A stretch of DNA of 60,000 nt, taken from positions 3,474,001 to 3,534,000 of the forward strand of contig NC_079879.1 of NCBI RefSeq assembly GCF_029227915.1, given 5' to 3'. Below are positions 47,801-58,965 of the stretch, one piece after another. This stretch comes from Hydractinia symbiolongicarpus. Lineage: Eukaryota > Cnidaria > Hydrozoa > Anthoathecata > Hydractiniidae. How positions within the stretch are numbered: the stretch's first letter is position 1; each line of letters starts with the position of its first letter. Both the position numbers and the translations under genes were made by a program. The notes below the pieces were generated by a model. The model was not told the origin of the DNA. It worked only from the letters and a program-made list of their open reading frames with translations, and did no database searches.

Positions 47801-50800
47801 TTAAATTCGTGTTCGTAAGGAATTTTTACATTTGTCATATTCTGCTAGCTATGTATCTTCTTTATTTCGTAGGATCACGAACCTTTTCTCTGAAAATTGT
47901 AGGTATTAAACTTCACAGAAGTTGAAAGTCAAATATTTTAATGTTGGTAATTTTTACTTATCGTAGTAGCACCGTGCGGAGTGTGCGTTAAAAATGGTGG
48001 GAGTTGTGCTGGGCGCAGATGCATATGTCCAGCGGGAATGACGGGCAAATCTTGTGAAAAAGGTGACATATTAACCTATGTATTGCAATGTAAATGAATG
48101 TAATGTAAATTTAATGAAATGTAAACAGGCTATAAAACTGATTTTATAAAATTTTGCTTCAGATAAAAACGAATGCACTAACGAGAACGGAAGTTGTGAA
48201 CAAGACTGCTTCAACACATTTGGAAGTTATTCATGTGGCTGCAGAGTAGGTTATAAATTGGATGTGGACGCAAAGTCGTGCAACGGTAATTGAAGTTATT
48301 TTAACCATATATGTATGTCTTTTCTGTAAAATTACTGAAGTGGAAGTAAGGTAACAGCAGGGATATTCGTTTTTAGTCAAAACATACGGTAATTGGATTA
48401 TTATTGATTAGCTGTGAAACCACACAGCTTCTTGTTTCGTGACCTAAATTTCTTGGACGCGGTTAGTAAAATTCACGGTTAATCTGATATTTAACATATT
48501 ATTATTATTATTATTATTAAACATATATTTGGCATCCATAATTTACAAATGGTTCTTCTGCCTACAAAAAAATAAAAACTATAAAAATCTATAAAATCTA
48601 TAAGATCAGTAAAAAAATATATTGAATCTAAGTGCATAATGAAATAAATGGGCTCACAGAGTACGAAATGGTGCCGGTAGAGTAAGTAGACACATGATGG
48701 CACCATGTAAGGACACACAAAAAAGGTAGAACTATAATGAAAAGATGGGGGGAAATAGGTAGCCTACATGCATAGAGTTATTCACATTATTTGGATAAAA
48801 GTTTGCACAAAGCACTATCGTGTAAAAATAATTTGACTTTTTTGATAAATTCTTTATGGTTGACAACGGAACGAATATTGCCAGGAAGATCATTAAACAA
48901 CGCTGATGAGCAATCCATAAACGTTTTTCGGAATGTGTCGCTTTGTAGTTTATTTTTGTTTTCTGCATCAGATCGCAGGCTTCGACCATTTTTGTACCAT
49001 TTCAGTGTAAGGTATTCAGGTGAGCATTCGTCATACAACACCTTGTGTGCCAGTTTTAGTATCGATAAATTTACACGCTCTTGCACTGGCAGCCATTTCA
49101 GTATTACTAACACATCGTTAGTGGAAGCATATCTCTGAAGAACAAAGCTGGCAGCGACATTTAGAACTCTTTGTAACCTTTTCATTTGATATTGTGGAAT
49201 ATTATTATAGACAAGATTTCCGTAGTCTATCTTTGATAATATCAGTGCTTCAGCGAGATTTTTTCTCACGTGAAAAGGTGCCAAACGTTTCAATCGCTTT
49301 AATGTCGAAATCGTAGCGTATGATGATCTAATGATGTTATTCACATGTGTAGACCACGTCATATGTTCATCGAATGTTATGCCCAGTATTTTGAGAGAGG
49401 ATACCCGCTCAATCTCAGCACCATTACTATGGAATTTGAATAAGTTACTGAAGTTTAAATTGTTTATACAGCTTAACTGGCTTGTCGAGTACATAATTGA
49501 TTTTGTCTTTATGGAATTAAACATCAGATTGTTTATCTTTGACCATGTTGTTATTTGGTTAATGATTAATTATATATAGTACGTACAGGCATATAAAGTT
49601 AATTATAACCATAAACTTAGGGTAGTGCGTTCTCGTTTTAAGAGAATACTAAATTAAATCATCTAATTATGTTCTAATTATTATTTCATTTCACCTGATG
49701 GGTTTTTAAAAAATAGCGGAAAGCAGATTAGTTTTTGCTACAGTTGACTGCTTAAAGAGTTTAACTGGATATGCAACAGCTCTCCACACTGGTTGTTACA
49801 CTTAAGTGTTTCCATGATGACACTATTTAACTTGGACATAAACGACTCTTGTACAGGAATTTTTGTTTAATTATTTTATTATATTTCAGTTTTGCGTTTT
49901 TATAAAGTAATAAAAAACCTACGATTTATTGGTTTGCGATACGAATGATAATTAGAAATTTGCTTCATATGGTAATCCTAGAGAAGGAAAAATTGGTTGC
50001 TGGCCTTAATCTCTCAAACTATATAAACCCAGCTTTGGTATGAATTTAGCTTCATAGATACGCAACTATATCTTGTCTTATTTTAAGATGTGGATGAATG
50101 TGCTGGAAGTCATGGCTGTAAGTCACGCTGTGTAAACACTGCTGGAAGTTACTTCTGCGCATGCGAAGAAGGCGAAACACTTGGAAGAGACGGAAGAACA
50201 TGTCATGGTAAAAACTTTCACAAATAATATCTGAATTAGAAATTGCAATATGAATATTCATAAGATTTTCAATCTTAGATGCTAACCAGATATGTGAAAT
50301 GGAAGATCGTGGTTGTGAATTCAAATGCAACAACGACGGGAAGGGTTCATACTTTTGCTCCTGCGACAAAGGATTTGGTTTGACTTCAGATCATAAGACA
50401 TGCAAAGGTAGCATTCGCGTTTTTAACTGCTACCATGCTGCTACCTTCTTTTGCAATACGTTCCCACTAGAATATACAATTTTCATTCCTTTATAAATAT
50501 TTTAGAGGTATATGATCCTGATCGATTTGTGTACAGTTCGATTACAATACACTGGGTGAAAGGATGGTCGAATGCCAGAAAACAGTGTTTCAGTAGAGGA
50601 GGTGATTTGATCAGCATTACAAGTTCTGAAGAACAAGAATATTTAAACAATGTTGTCCTGAACAAATTGTTAACAGATTATGCAGTTTGGATTGGCTTAA
50701 ATGACAGACATAGAAATGGAGATTGGGTGTGGTCAGATGGTTCCGTTGTTAATTACACAAACTGGGTATCAAGTAGAAAGGACGCTGATAGTGGCAAACA

Positions 50801-53800
50801 TTGTGGTGTTCAGGTAAACGAAGCATGGCGACCAATGTTATGCGGCTCAGACAAAGTGTACAGTTACGTTTGCAAAAGAAAAAGTAAGCAAAACACGTTT
50901 CAACTGATCTGCTACGCTTTCTCCTCTTCTGAACAATGTGACTCAACTCTTTCCCAATTGATTTAGACCACTGTTACAAGCATTGCAAAAATAATGCGAA
51001 GTGTCAACAGTCCAACACAGAAGCCGTATGTATATGTACAAATGGTTACACAGGACCAACCTGCAATGAAGGTATGTTACATTAGCCATTTTGATTCTCC
51101 ACCAGTTCTTCATCGTTGTTTTTTTCAATTTTGTACATTTTAGATTTAAACGAATGCGAGTTAATCGAGGGATTGTGCCAGTACAGGTGTGTAAATACTA
51201 AGGGATCATACAAGTGTGTGTGTCCAAATAGTGCAGTGCTGGGAGAAGATGGCCGTACTTGCAAAGGTTTGTGTAAACCAGAATTTTCTTTTAAGTCTTA
51301 TTTGGATTTTCCAATTGAGAAGGATTAAACTGTTCCTTAATAGACAAAAATGATGTTTGTGGAGTAACCATCCATGGGTGTGGACAGTTGTGTGAAAATG
51401 ATGGGAAAGGAGGATTTACTTGTAGCTGTAGGAACGGATATTTGCTGGACTTCGACAACAAAACTTGTACAGGTAAGTATATTTAAAGAAATCAACTATG
51501 ATACTCAGGTAAGTGACGGATGAGCAGGGTTTTCATTACCAGAGTTATCATTTTTAGATATCAATGAATGCGAAGTAAATAATGGCGGATGTGGAGAAGC
51601 ACAGTGCGTTAACAGTCCTGGACATCATTTCTGTCAATGCAAGGTGGATTACGACTACATCAATGGTCACCCAACTTGTGCAGGTTAGTCACATGTTTTG
51701 CAGATTTGTTTCCTACCTTAAGTGTATTACTTTTTTGATGCTTTATCAAAAATTCTCAAAGATATTGCAAAGTTGATCAGTAACAGGGATTTCATTGAAA
51801 CTAAAATAACCTTTCATTTTATTATAGAATACTCCCCAAACAATCAAAGGTATTATGTCTCATCTAAAGTAGCAACATTTCAGAAAGCCCGCTCTCTTTG
51901 TACCAGCCTTGGTGGCTATATCACCACAATTTCTGGCGAAGGGGAATTACAACACATAACCAAAAGACTGGATAAATCTAAAATTTACTGGATTGGATTG
52001 AAATATTTAAACGAGAAACGAATGTGGGAGCATGGCAGTTTTAATTTCTCTCTCGTCAATTTCACTGGTATATCGGGAGAGAAATGCGTAGGGTTGATTA
52101 GGGAACCTGAATTTCCCATTGCAAGATGGAAGATAGAAAATTGCGCAACAAAATTCAATTTTGTCTGTAAATTACCACGTAAGATTTTTTACTCAGCACT
52201 TTTTTCCGAAAGTATAAAAGTTCGGTTCACATAATGTTGTCAATTTTTTTAGGTGAGCAACCAGTCGTACCGCAGCATTACAAGTATCAAAAGATCGGTA
52301 ACAAATTTAATTGGTTCGATGCTAACAAAGCATGCATAAGTGCTGGTGGGAGTCTCGTTACCATCCGTAACATGATCGAGCAAACACATATCGAGTCACT
52401 GATTGACGATAATGATAACTACTGGATTGGTTTGTCCAATACTACTCCAAAAAAGTCACTAGCTTGGATTGATGGGCATCTCTCAATTAGATACAAGAAT
52501 TACCTACATCAAGATTTAGACTTTTCAAAGACACAATGTGCAGCGATTTCTAAATTAAATCAGTGGAAATGGGAATTTACGTCCTGTGATGAAGAAAAAA
52601 AACCTTTGTGCAGGATTCCATGTAAGGAGTTGTATATTAAGTGAAACAAAATTTTTCGTTACTGCAATTTTAATTACCCACTAAAAATGTCGTCACTTAA
52701 GTCGACGAAAAATTTAGTATGCCATAAATGCAGTTTCGCCTTGATTTTTCGCCAGCTTTATTGTAGTGTACGCCATTTTTTTCAGACTTTCAATTCTCAT
52801 CCTCAAAATATTTTCTTTCTGACATACCAATGGATCAGCTTCACTCACGATATTATTGTTCTTCCCTGGGTGGATCACTAACTTCTGTGGCGAACTCAGT
52901 TGAGCAAATATTCTTAAATACAAAACTAACTGTTGGTCGCTCATACTGGAATGGACTGCAAAAAACAGACGGACACCAGAGTTGGCAATGGAGTGATAAT
53001 TCCCAATTTAATTATCAGTACTGGTTGGGGGATTCCCACAACAACAGATGTGTAATAATGACAACTGAATCACAAGGGAAATGGCAGGATACGAGCTGTG
53101 ATGGCTTTCACTACGCAATTTGTAAAGTAAAGTGTAGGTATAATTTATGTGCTGGTCCTAGCATCGTCCAAATGGTTTGTTAATTACTTTCTAACTTTTA
53201 TTAAGACCATATGATTGATGGCTACAAATACATTATTCCAAATAATTTTGTGGACTGGAAAACGGCGGAGAGACGTTGTGCATATCTTCAGGGACACTTG
53301 GCTAGCATACCTACTAGCGACGTTCAAAAAAGATTGGAACAAATTATAAGTAATGACAGATACTGGTTGGGTTATCATCGCAACTCAAGAGTATGGACGT
53401 GGTCTGATCAATCCTTCTCTCAATATCGTCACAGTACACCGGGTACAGGGGATTGCATGTCAATGAGCACAAGCACAAGTGGGTGGTGGAAGCCAACTGA
53501 TTGCACTGAGAAGATGAATTACATCTGTAAAGTGAAAGGTAAGAGCTTAAACGCCATGACAGTTGGAATCTCTGTCTCCACAAAGATTGTTCGTGCACAA
53601 TTGATCAGCGTTTATTCTCTTTTTATATAGATTATCCTTTCAACAATTTTCATTATAAAGTTGTTGACACACCACGTACATGGGACAACGCACGTCAGTC
53701 ATGCTGGGAAGAGAATGGCGAGTTGGTTAGCATAGCGAGTCAATACGAGGAAAAGCTAATTCGGGATATGACAGATGAAAATCAATATTGGATTGGCCTG

Positions 53801-56800
53801 AACGATCACGTCCAGACTGACAAGTTTGTTTGGACTGATGGTGAACCCGTCACTTACTGGAACTTGCCTGCGACTAAAAGAGGACTCGGCGAACACTGTG
53901 TCCAAATCACGAAAAACGTGGATAGTTTACAAAATGTGAAATCAGATTGGACAACAGCGCCATGCCATTTTCTAAAGAAATACGTCTGTAAAATACCACG
54001 TAAGTAGGTCAATTTAAAGTAGAAAGCCTAGCTTGGTCTGCTCCATATATTAAAAATATAAGCTTTTTAGCAAATCTATGGTGAGTCTAGATTTACTTGT
54101 CTTGTAGGATATCAAACACGTCGCTTCTTCTACCAACTTTCTGATCGCGCCGTGAGCAAAGAACGGGCAGTGGACTTGTGTGATGTTTACAATGGGAAAT
54201 TACTGAGCATGCGCAAAAGCTATGACAAAGACTGCTTGAACATTGGACGCGATGAAGATAAAGGAGAATGGGTCGAGCGAGCATGTCAATCGAATATGCA
54301 GTTTGCGTGTCGTAGGAGCAGTAAGTATTAACTCCTAAAATACTTCATGAATAAATAATCCAAGGTAACTATGGATTGTTTTTTTTGTAGAGTTCAGCGC
54401 GGATAATAGCTCTTATGTCATTCCTGATATGAAGTTAAGCTGGCCTGAAGCGAGGACTTATTGTTTACGATTTGGTGGGACGTTAAGCGATGTATTATAT
54501 AAAGAAGAAGCCGTTCATGTCGCTAATCAAATCAAACCTGACACTTCGTACTGGATTGGTAGGACATTTTCTATTTTCATCAAGAATCTCGCTAAAGCCG
54601 AATTTTTTTTAAAACTGATAATTTTTTTCATCAGGTTTGCATGACATTATTACTGAGAATCACTACACCTGGACTTCTGGTGCACATTTTGTTTATTCAC
54701 GCCTCGGTAAAGATGACAACAATGCGAGAACTAAAAATTGTTTCTACGTCATAAAGCCAAGTAAACATGAGAGCGTCTGGTACAGTTCCAAATGCACAGA
54801 GAAAAAGAAGTTTATCTGTAAAACTCCTGGTAATTTTTAAAAAACCTTTAGTTAGTGATGCATCAAGTGCATTTTAGTCGTAGAGATTGTAATCCTTTGG
54901 TTGGAAAGTTTTTCAGTTTCCTGTTATCTGTTTTCTAGTTTCGTTCGCCCAACAAAATTACCACTATATTATATCAACCTCCTCAAAATCCGCTGAATTG
55001 GCCAGAAAAGATTGTATACGTCGTGGAGCAGACTTAACATCCGTTTTCAACAAGCTAGAGAACAAGCATATCGCTTCCTTGCTTTCTCCAGATAAGGAGT
55101 ATTGGATAGGGTTGACCGACCTAACTGAAGAAGGCAGATACGCATGGTACGATGGAACATTAACAAAGTACAGGAATTGGGCAGCAAACGAACCAGTTGG
55201 CCGTTCTTCATCTAATTGTGTTACGATTCAAGGAAGTGGTCAGTGGAAGAACATTCCTTGCAATTATCAACGGAGATATATTTGCCGTGCACCAAGTAAT
55301 AATTTGTTGTTTTTTTCGCCAGAAAAACAATCTTTCAATTTTTTTTAAATTTAATGATATTTTTTAAATATTTTAGGCTTTATATCGGACTTCAGATTAG
55401 AAGGGGGTAAGTTTTTTTTTAATCCTTGTCAAGGGACCCAGGAAATTAACACGACTCTCTTCCCTTCCATGCGCAATGTAAACATAACTACTTACTTTAA
55501 ATTTAATTCGATTGATTTAATTTTGTAATACGATGTTTTATCACCTGTCTCAGTTTGGTTGTTATACAAATATTTTAATTTGTAGGTGAATTTAAAGCAA
55601 GGCGTTACCATGCATGGGTAAATGGCGGCACATGGAGTGGTACAAACGATCTTAATACTTACCAGGGTGGAAAAACAGCTTGTGAGAGCAATGGAGGATT
55701 CTTAGCTAGTGTGCGGGATCAGGATGAACTGAATTGGTTTAAATCCCACATCTGGGTGATGAACTCCTACAATTTCTATCTCGGAAAAAATCCAACTTCA
55801 CGAAGCACTTGGGATGATGGTTTTTTGATGCAGTATTTCAAGTGGTCATCTGGACAACCTGACCAATCGAACGGGAGATTGTGTTTAACAATTAGCCGAA
55901 AATATGACATGAAATACACCACCTGTTCTGTGCACCAAGGATATCTCTGCAAAAAAGCTAGTAAGACATGACGATATAACATCAAAACATATTTGCGTGC
56001 AGTGTTTGAGAAGTGTTATTAGCATCTTTTTATTTTTAGACTTGTGTTTTTTGAAGCCTTGTAAGAATCTTGGCACTTGTACGTACAAGAATGGCGGGAG
56101 AGAATTTCAATGCACCTGTAAGCCAGGTTTCAGTGGAACGTTTTGCGAATATGGTAAGATTGTGTTTTTATAAAAGCGTACACGGTGTCGTGTGCTTGTG
56201 AAGTGACTGTCTTGATTGATCCTCATTAAATATTATTGCAATTTTTCTCTGCACACTCGAAAAGGTACGTCTAATTTTTTTTATAGATCTAATTTTTAAT
56301 TTCCAAGCACACGACACCTTAACATACTCTCCTAACGAGGTGTTTTCTTATTTAGAGAATGGAGCTTTGAGAAGCCTTAAAAATACCATCAATAAAGCTT
56401 ACAGAAAGGTGTTGCAAAAAGATTTAGGCATTATTTATATTGCAGAAAATTTACGAGACGAAAGTTCGGATGCAGCTTGTGCTAACCAGGATTACTCAGA
56501 GTTGTTCTGTGAAATTAAACAAGTAAAAGAGTCGTTGTCAAAGAGTCTATTTGCAGTATACCGTGCTGGCAAAATAAACTGGAGATCGGATGAAGCGAAG
56601 CAACGAAGAAGCGTTCTTCTTGCTTGGTTTGTTGCACAAAATGTAAAATTCGAAAGTAGCGATTTGGAGACACTGACGAGCGATGTTTTGGGTCATATTT
56701 ATTCTATGGTGACACAAAATGAGATCGTTAAATTAAACACGTATGCATCGTACAAACCTGAAGAAGAGTTTCGTCTTTTAAAAAGTACTCTCGACGTAAC

Positions 56801-58847
56801 TGAGGCGAAAGTGTTTGACACAGAACTTTCTGTCGTATTCAGAAATGCATTTCGCGAATTAACAAACTTCTTATCAGCTCTCCAGAAGACAAAAAAATCA
56901 AAAGCAAAAGTGGTTGTTTCTAACTATGACCTAAAGGAAAAGATCAAGCTGGCAAAGTTGGATCGAATCTTTGCACAGGTTAAGTCGAGCACGGCTGGAG
57001 TACTGTCCGACTTAAAAAAGTTCGCCTTCGAATTAAAATCATTTATCTATGACGACACTGCATCTCATTTTCAAAATTTGGAAAATTACTTTAAAGAATT
57101 AGCTAAGTTTGACAAAAAGAAAAACAGAGCCGACGTTAGCTATATCAACATCCAACTCGACAAGTTTCGTGTGGAGTTAGACCATGCACAACGTGAAGTA
57201 ATCTCGCGAATGAAAGCTATAATTCTAGGAAGCGGTTTTGCTGCGGCAGCCGAATTCGCACAACTTTTAGCAGAAGCCATCGCGGCCTCGGCCAACTTTT
57301 TTGGCCATGTGTTTGGCCATGTGCTTGGCGACGTTTCTCCTTCGGATACTGCCGAAAGGTGGGGTAGGGTTGCCCAAGCAGCTGTAAACCTGGCAAGACA
57401 CGACCAGTTAAGGAAATATGTGGACGAAATAATTATTAAGGGAAAGGAGATCGGAAGAAAGTTCGACCTAAATAAATCGGTTTTAAAAAGTGCTCGTCTC
57501 ATTCTCGACAACTTCCAGAAACAGGATCATGCTGCGGCGGCTTCATTTCTAACTGAATACAAAAATTACAACCCTCAAGTTCAACAACAAGATCTCGACT
57601 CGTACGGAACGTCATGGTATCGTGCTGTCGAAGAAGGCTGTGAAATACTGTTTAGTGGAGAAACAGCGTTAGCGTCCATTGTTGAGGACACATTTGCACA
57701 CAGAGGAGATTGTATAGAGACACAAGCACACATTTCTTCAATGATGACATTGTTAAATGAGATCTATCAATACCAGTTTGAAATGATGGAGTCCCTTGCT
57801 CAAGTTTGTCGCTCAGAAATTGCTGTCACAGAAGCAGAATCGTTAAACAGTAAATTCAAATCTGGCTTGGTCCGAAAACCTCGGGAGAACACGGTGGAGA
57901 TAGCATCTTTCCAACAGATGTCACTGGGACTTATCATAACGTCTCGCTTATATTTTTTGCAAGTCATCATACAGTATTGTGATTACCGGGAATACTTAAA
58001 CGCTGGTGTGCCGCTACCGGAGTGTGAAAAAGCACTGCGGGATTTTTCGGATAATCGAGTCAATAATCTTGCTACTCTACGAGATTCGAAATGCAGCATT
58101 GTTCGCACTGCAAATGTGAAAATCCCGACCATTTCTCTCATGACGGAACAAAACAAAGGATATATTCCCTTGAATAAGTTGTTTAACGAAGAAACAATAG
58201 ATTTCCAAATACCAAATTCTGATTGGTTGGTACGAAACGAATGGATTTTACCAAGTGATGTTGACAAGTTTGCTTTTTATTTAGAGGACATAAATTTAGT
58301 TCTTCCCGACCATGCCAACTTTACACGTGACGTTAAAGTTAAATTTGATTGGTCTGGCGCAACCTCCATTTATGGAGATAAAAATGGTCAATTGAGATAT
58401 CTGATCAATCCAGGGTCTTATCATTTAGAATATCAAGAAAATAGTAATTGTAACTATGACCAGAGATTCTACAACCCTTACGATTTATGCAACGACAAGA
58501 CCAACTGGTTGTGTAAAAATACCCATGCGCAAAACCCTGACGTAACGCCTTCAATATACTCATCTTTCAAAGTTCAAGCGAAGGTATTTCCACAACTGAA
58601 AAAAATCCCCAGATTCACATCTGTGATTAACTTGCGAGCCATCGTCACTTTATGTCAAGTCGGCCATGACAAACGCAAGCCCTATCGACGTCGTCGCGCT
58701 GTCCAAGATAAATGCTGCATACGTTCGCAATGTGGCGAGCCTCAACCAAATAGATACTGGGACGATATGTCGCCACGCGCTGGTTGTAGAACGTGCCCAC
58801 TAGGAAGCAGAAGTGTTCCCACAGGACACCACTGTCAATTTTTGTAA
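44734..58847 (+). CDS. Large secreted CTLD/EGF-repeat protein with novel C-terminal domain (28 exons)
   Basis: Exons: 44734-44809, 45422-45793, 46034-46129, 46212-46334, 46435-46554, 47325-47693, 47967-48062, 48163-48285, 50088-50207, 50279-50407, 50506-50883, 50967-51071, 51144-51266, 51344-51472, 51558-51683, 51828-52178, 52253-52621, 52786-53133, 53206-53538, 53631-53999, 54108-54320, 54391-54558, 54635-54829, 54939-55295, 55377-55406, 55586-55960, 56040-56153, 56356-58847. They give 2,732 residues. Every intron is phase 1 with GT/AG. Order: signal peptide, [CTLD-EGF-cbEGF-cbEGF] twice, EGF, CTLD3, four EGF, CTLD4-12 with a 10-codon linker exon, EGF, then an ~830-residue domain of unknown family. 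No transmembrane anchor is seen outside the signal peptide, so the product is probably secreted. Binding of surface glycans, cells or microbes is inferred from the CTLDs. I do not recognise a named orthologue. Expression and the exact start (Met1 or Met11) are unproven. Confidence 0.88.
45422..45793 (+). CDS. CTLD1 exon
   Basis: C-type-lectin-like domain with [27 protein letters not shown] and an EPN tripeptide (GEPNG), the mannose-type calcium-site signature. The usual WND is replaced by FLDMPC. All four core cysteines are present. It is nearly identical to CTLD2 at 47,325-47,693. Confidence 0.93.
46034..46554 (+). CDS. EGF 1 and calcium-binding EGF 2-3 exons
   Basis: Three exons (46034-46129, 46212-46334, 46435-46554). 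The first is a laminin/Notch-like EGF with six cysteines. The next two start DKNEC and DVDEC and contain NNKGSYSC and NTIGSYQC, the pattern of calcium-binding EGF domains. Confidence 0.9.
46640..47065 (+). repeat. Three tandem partial copies of a stem-loop repeat
   Basis: Each copy has CCCGTGGAAAAATCCACGG (a perfect stem with AAAAA-type loop, varied in copy 3) at 46,662, 46,788 and 46,967. GTCGCCCGTC-like sequence follows, and the copies end in GACGGCTATTATTAAGGAGA-type sequence. The block lies in the intron between the third EGF exon and CTLD2. A weaker relative is at about 40,965. Confidence 0.8.
47325..47693 (+). CDS. CTLD2 exon, near-identical duplicate of CTLD1
   Basis: From 47,393 to 47,691 the DNA is identical to 45,493-45,791. 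The first ~70 bases of the exon and the flanking introns differ. It retains WIGLND and EPN. Confidence 0.93.
47967..50407 (+). CDS. EGF 4-7 exons
   Basis: Exons 47967-48062, 48163-48285, 50088-50207 and 50279-50407. The first three mirror the EGF/cbEGF/cbEGF set after CTLD1 ([38 protein letters not shown]). The fourth is an extra EGF ([12 protein letters not shown]). A LINE sits in the 1.8-kb intron between the second and third. Confidence 0.9.
48490..49580 (-). mobile_element. 5'-truncated LINE (CR1/Jockey-like RT C-terminus) in lectin intron
   Basis: The minus-strand frame 48,787-49,524 is open for 245 residues, with [49 protein letters not shown] and [20 protein letters not shown]. This is the RT C-terminal/thumb and domain X region common to CR1/Jockey-type LINEs. 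A (TTA)n tract at 48,497-48,520 marks the 3' tail. The long open frame suggests a recent insertion. It is antisense to the host gene. Confidence 0.88.
50506..50883 (+). CDS. CTLD3 exon
   Basis: Contains [36 protein letters not shown] and a C-terminal SYVCKRK. No EPN or QPD, so canonical calcium-dependent sugar binding is unlikely. Confidence 0.92.
50967..51683 (+). CDS. EGF 8-11 exons
   Basis: Exons 50967-51071, 51144-51266, 51344-51472 and 51558-51683, each a single EGF-like domain with six cysteines. The second and fourth begin DLNEC and DINEC (calcium-binding type). The third is DKNDVCGV. Confidence 0.9.
51828..53999 (+). CDS. CTLD4 to CTLD8 exons
   Basis: Five consecutive single-exon CTLDs: 51828-52178, 52253-52621, 52786-53133, 53206-53538, 53631-53999. 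Core motifs are YWIGLKY, YWIGLSN, YWNGLQK, YWLGYHR and YWIGLND. None keeps an EPN or QPD sugar motif. They are separated by very short introns (74-164 bp) and much diverged, so the array is old. Confidence 0.9.
54108..54320 (+). CDS. CTLD9 exon, reduced domain
   Basis: Only about 71 residues. The start ([20 protein letters not shown]) and end ([18 protein letters not shown]) of a CTLD are kept, but the central WIGL and loop region is missing. Splice sites and phase are intact, so it is probably translated, as a miniature or structural remnant domain. Confidence 0.8.
54391..55960 (+). CDS. CTLD10 (two exons), CTLD11, linker micro-exon and CTLD12
   Basis: Exons 54391-54558 and 54635-54829 together form CTLD10. 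The intron falls inside the YWI-G-L core. 54939-55295 is CTLD11 (YWIGLTD, NEPVG). 55377-55406 is a 10-codon exon. 55586-55960 is CTLD12 (FYLGKNP, SGQPDQS with the galactose-type QPD tripeptide). Confidence 0.88.
56040..56153 (+). CDS. EGF 12 exon, shared splice donor for alternative ends
   Basis: EGF-like domain [13 protein letters not shown]...[14 protein letters not shown], ending in phase 1 at GTAAGA. It can join in frame to the terminal exon at 56,356 or to the one at 58,966. Confidence 0.88.
56356..58847 (+). CDS. Terminal exon A: ~830-residue C-terminal domain of unknown family
   Basis: A single uninterrupted exon after acceptor CTTATTTAG in phase 1, stopping at TAA 58,845-58,847. Numbered from the in-frame ATG at 56,340, residues about 1-540 are rich in Lys, Glu, Leu and Ala and look helical. 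An Ala/Gly/Phe-rich hydrophobic segment lies at about 291-330, and further helical sequence with scattered cysteines runs to about 595. The later part (about 610-770) looks beta-rich with aromatic residues. A basic RRRR at 783-786 resembles a furin site and precedes a short Cys-rich tail (CCIRSQC...CRTCPLGS). Helical proteins with one buried hydrophobic hairpin include pore-forming families, but that is only a structural hint. I do not recognise the family. Confidence 0.88.
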
Positions 58848-58965
58848 ATTTTTGTTTAATAAGAATATAGATTTAAACTAAACGTGGATATTTTATGCTG
58901 CGCAATTAATTTTGCAGCGCAAATATTTAAAAAAATTTTTAAATAAGTTTTTTATTTGACTTTAG

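Noticed and set aside
52687-52881. Separate ORF starting at 52,687
   Set aside because: It overlaps the intron and start of the CTLD6 exon in a wrong frame.
57140-57511. 123-residue minus-strand ORF inside terminal exon A
   Set aside because: It is a shadow of the long coding exon on the plus strand.
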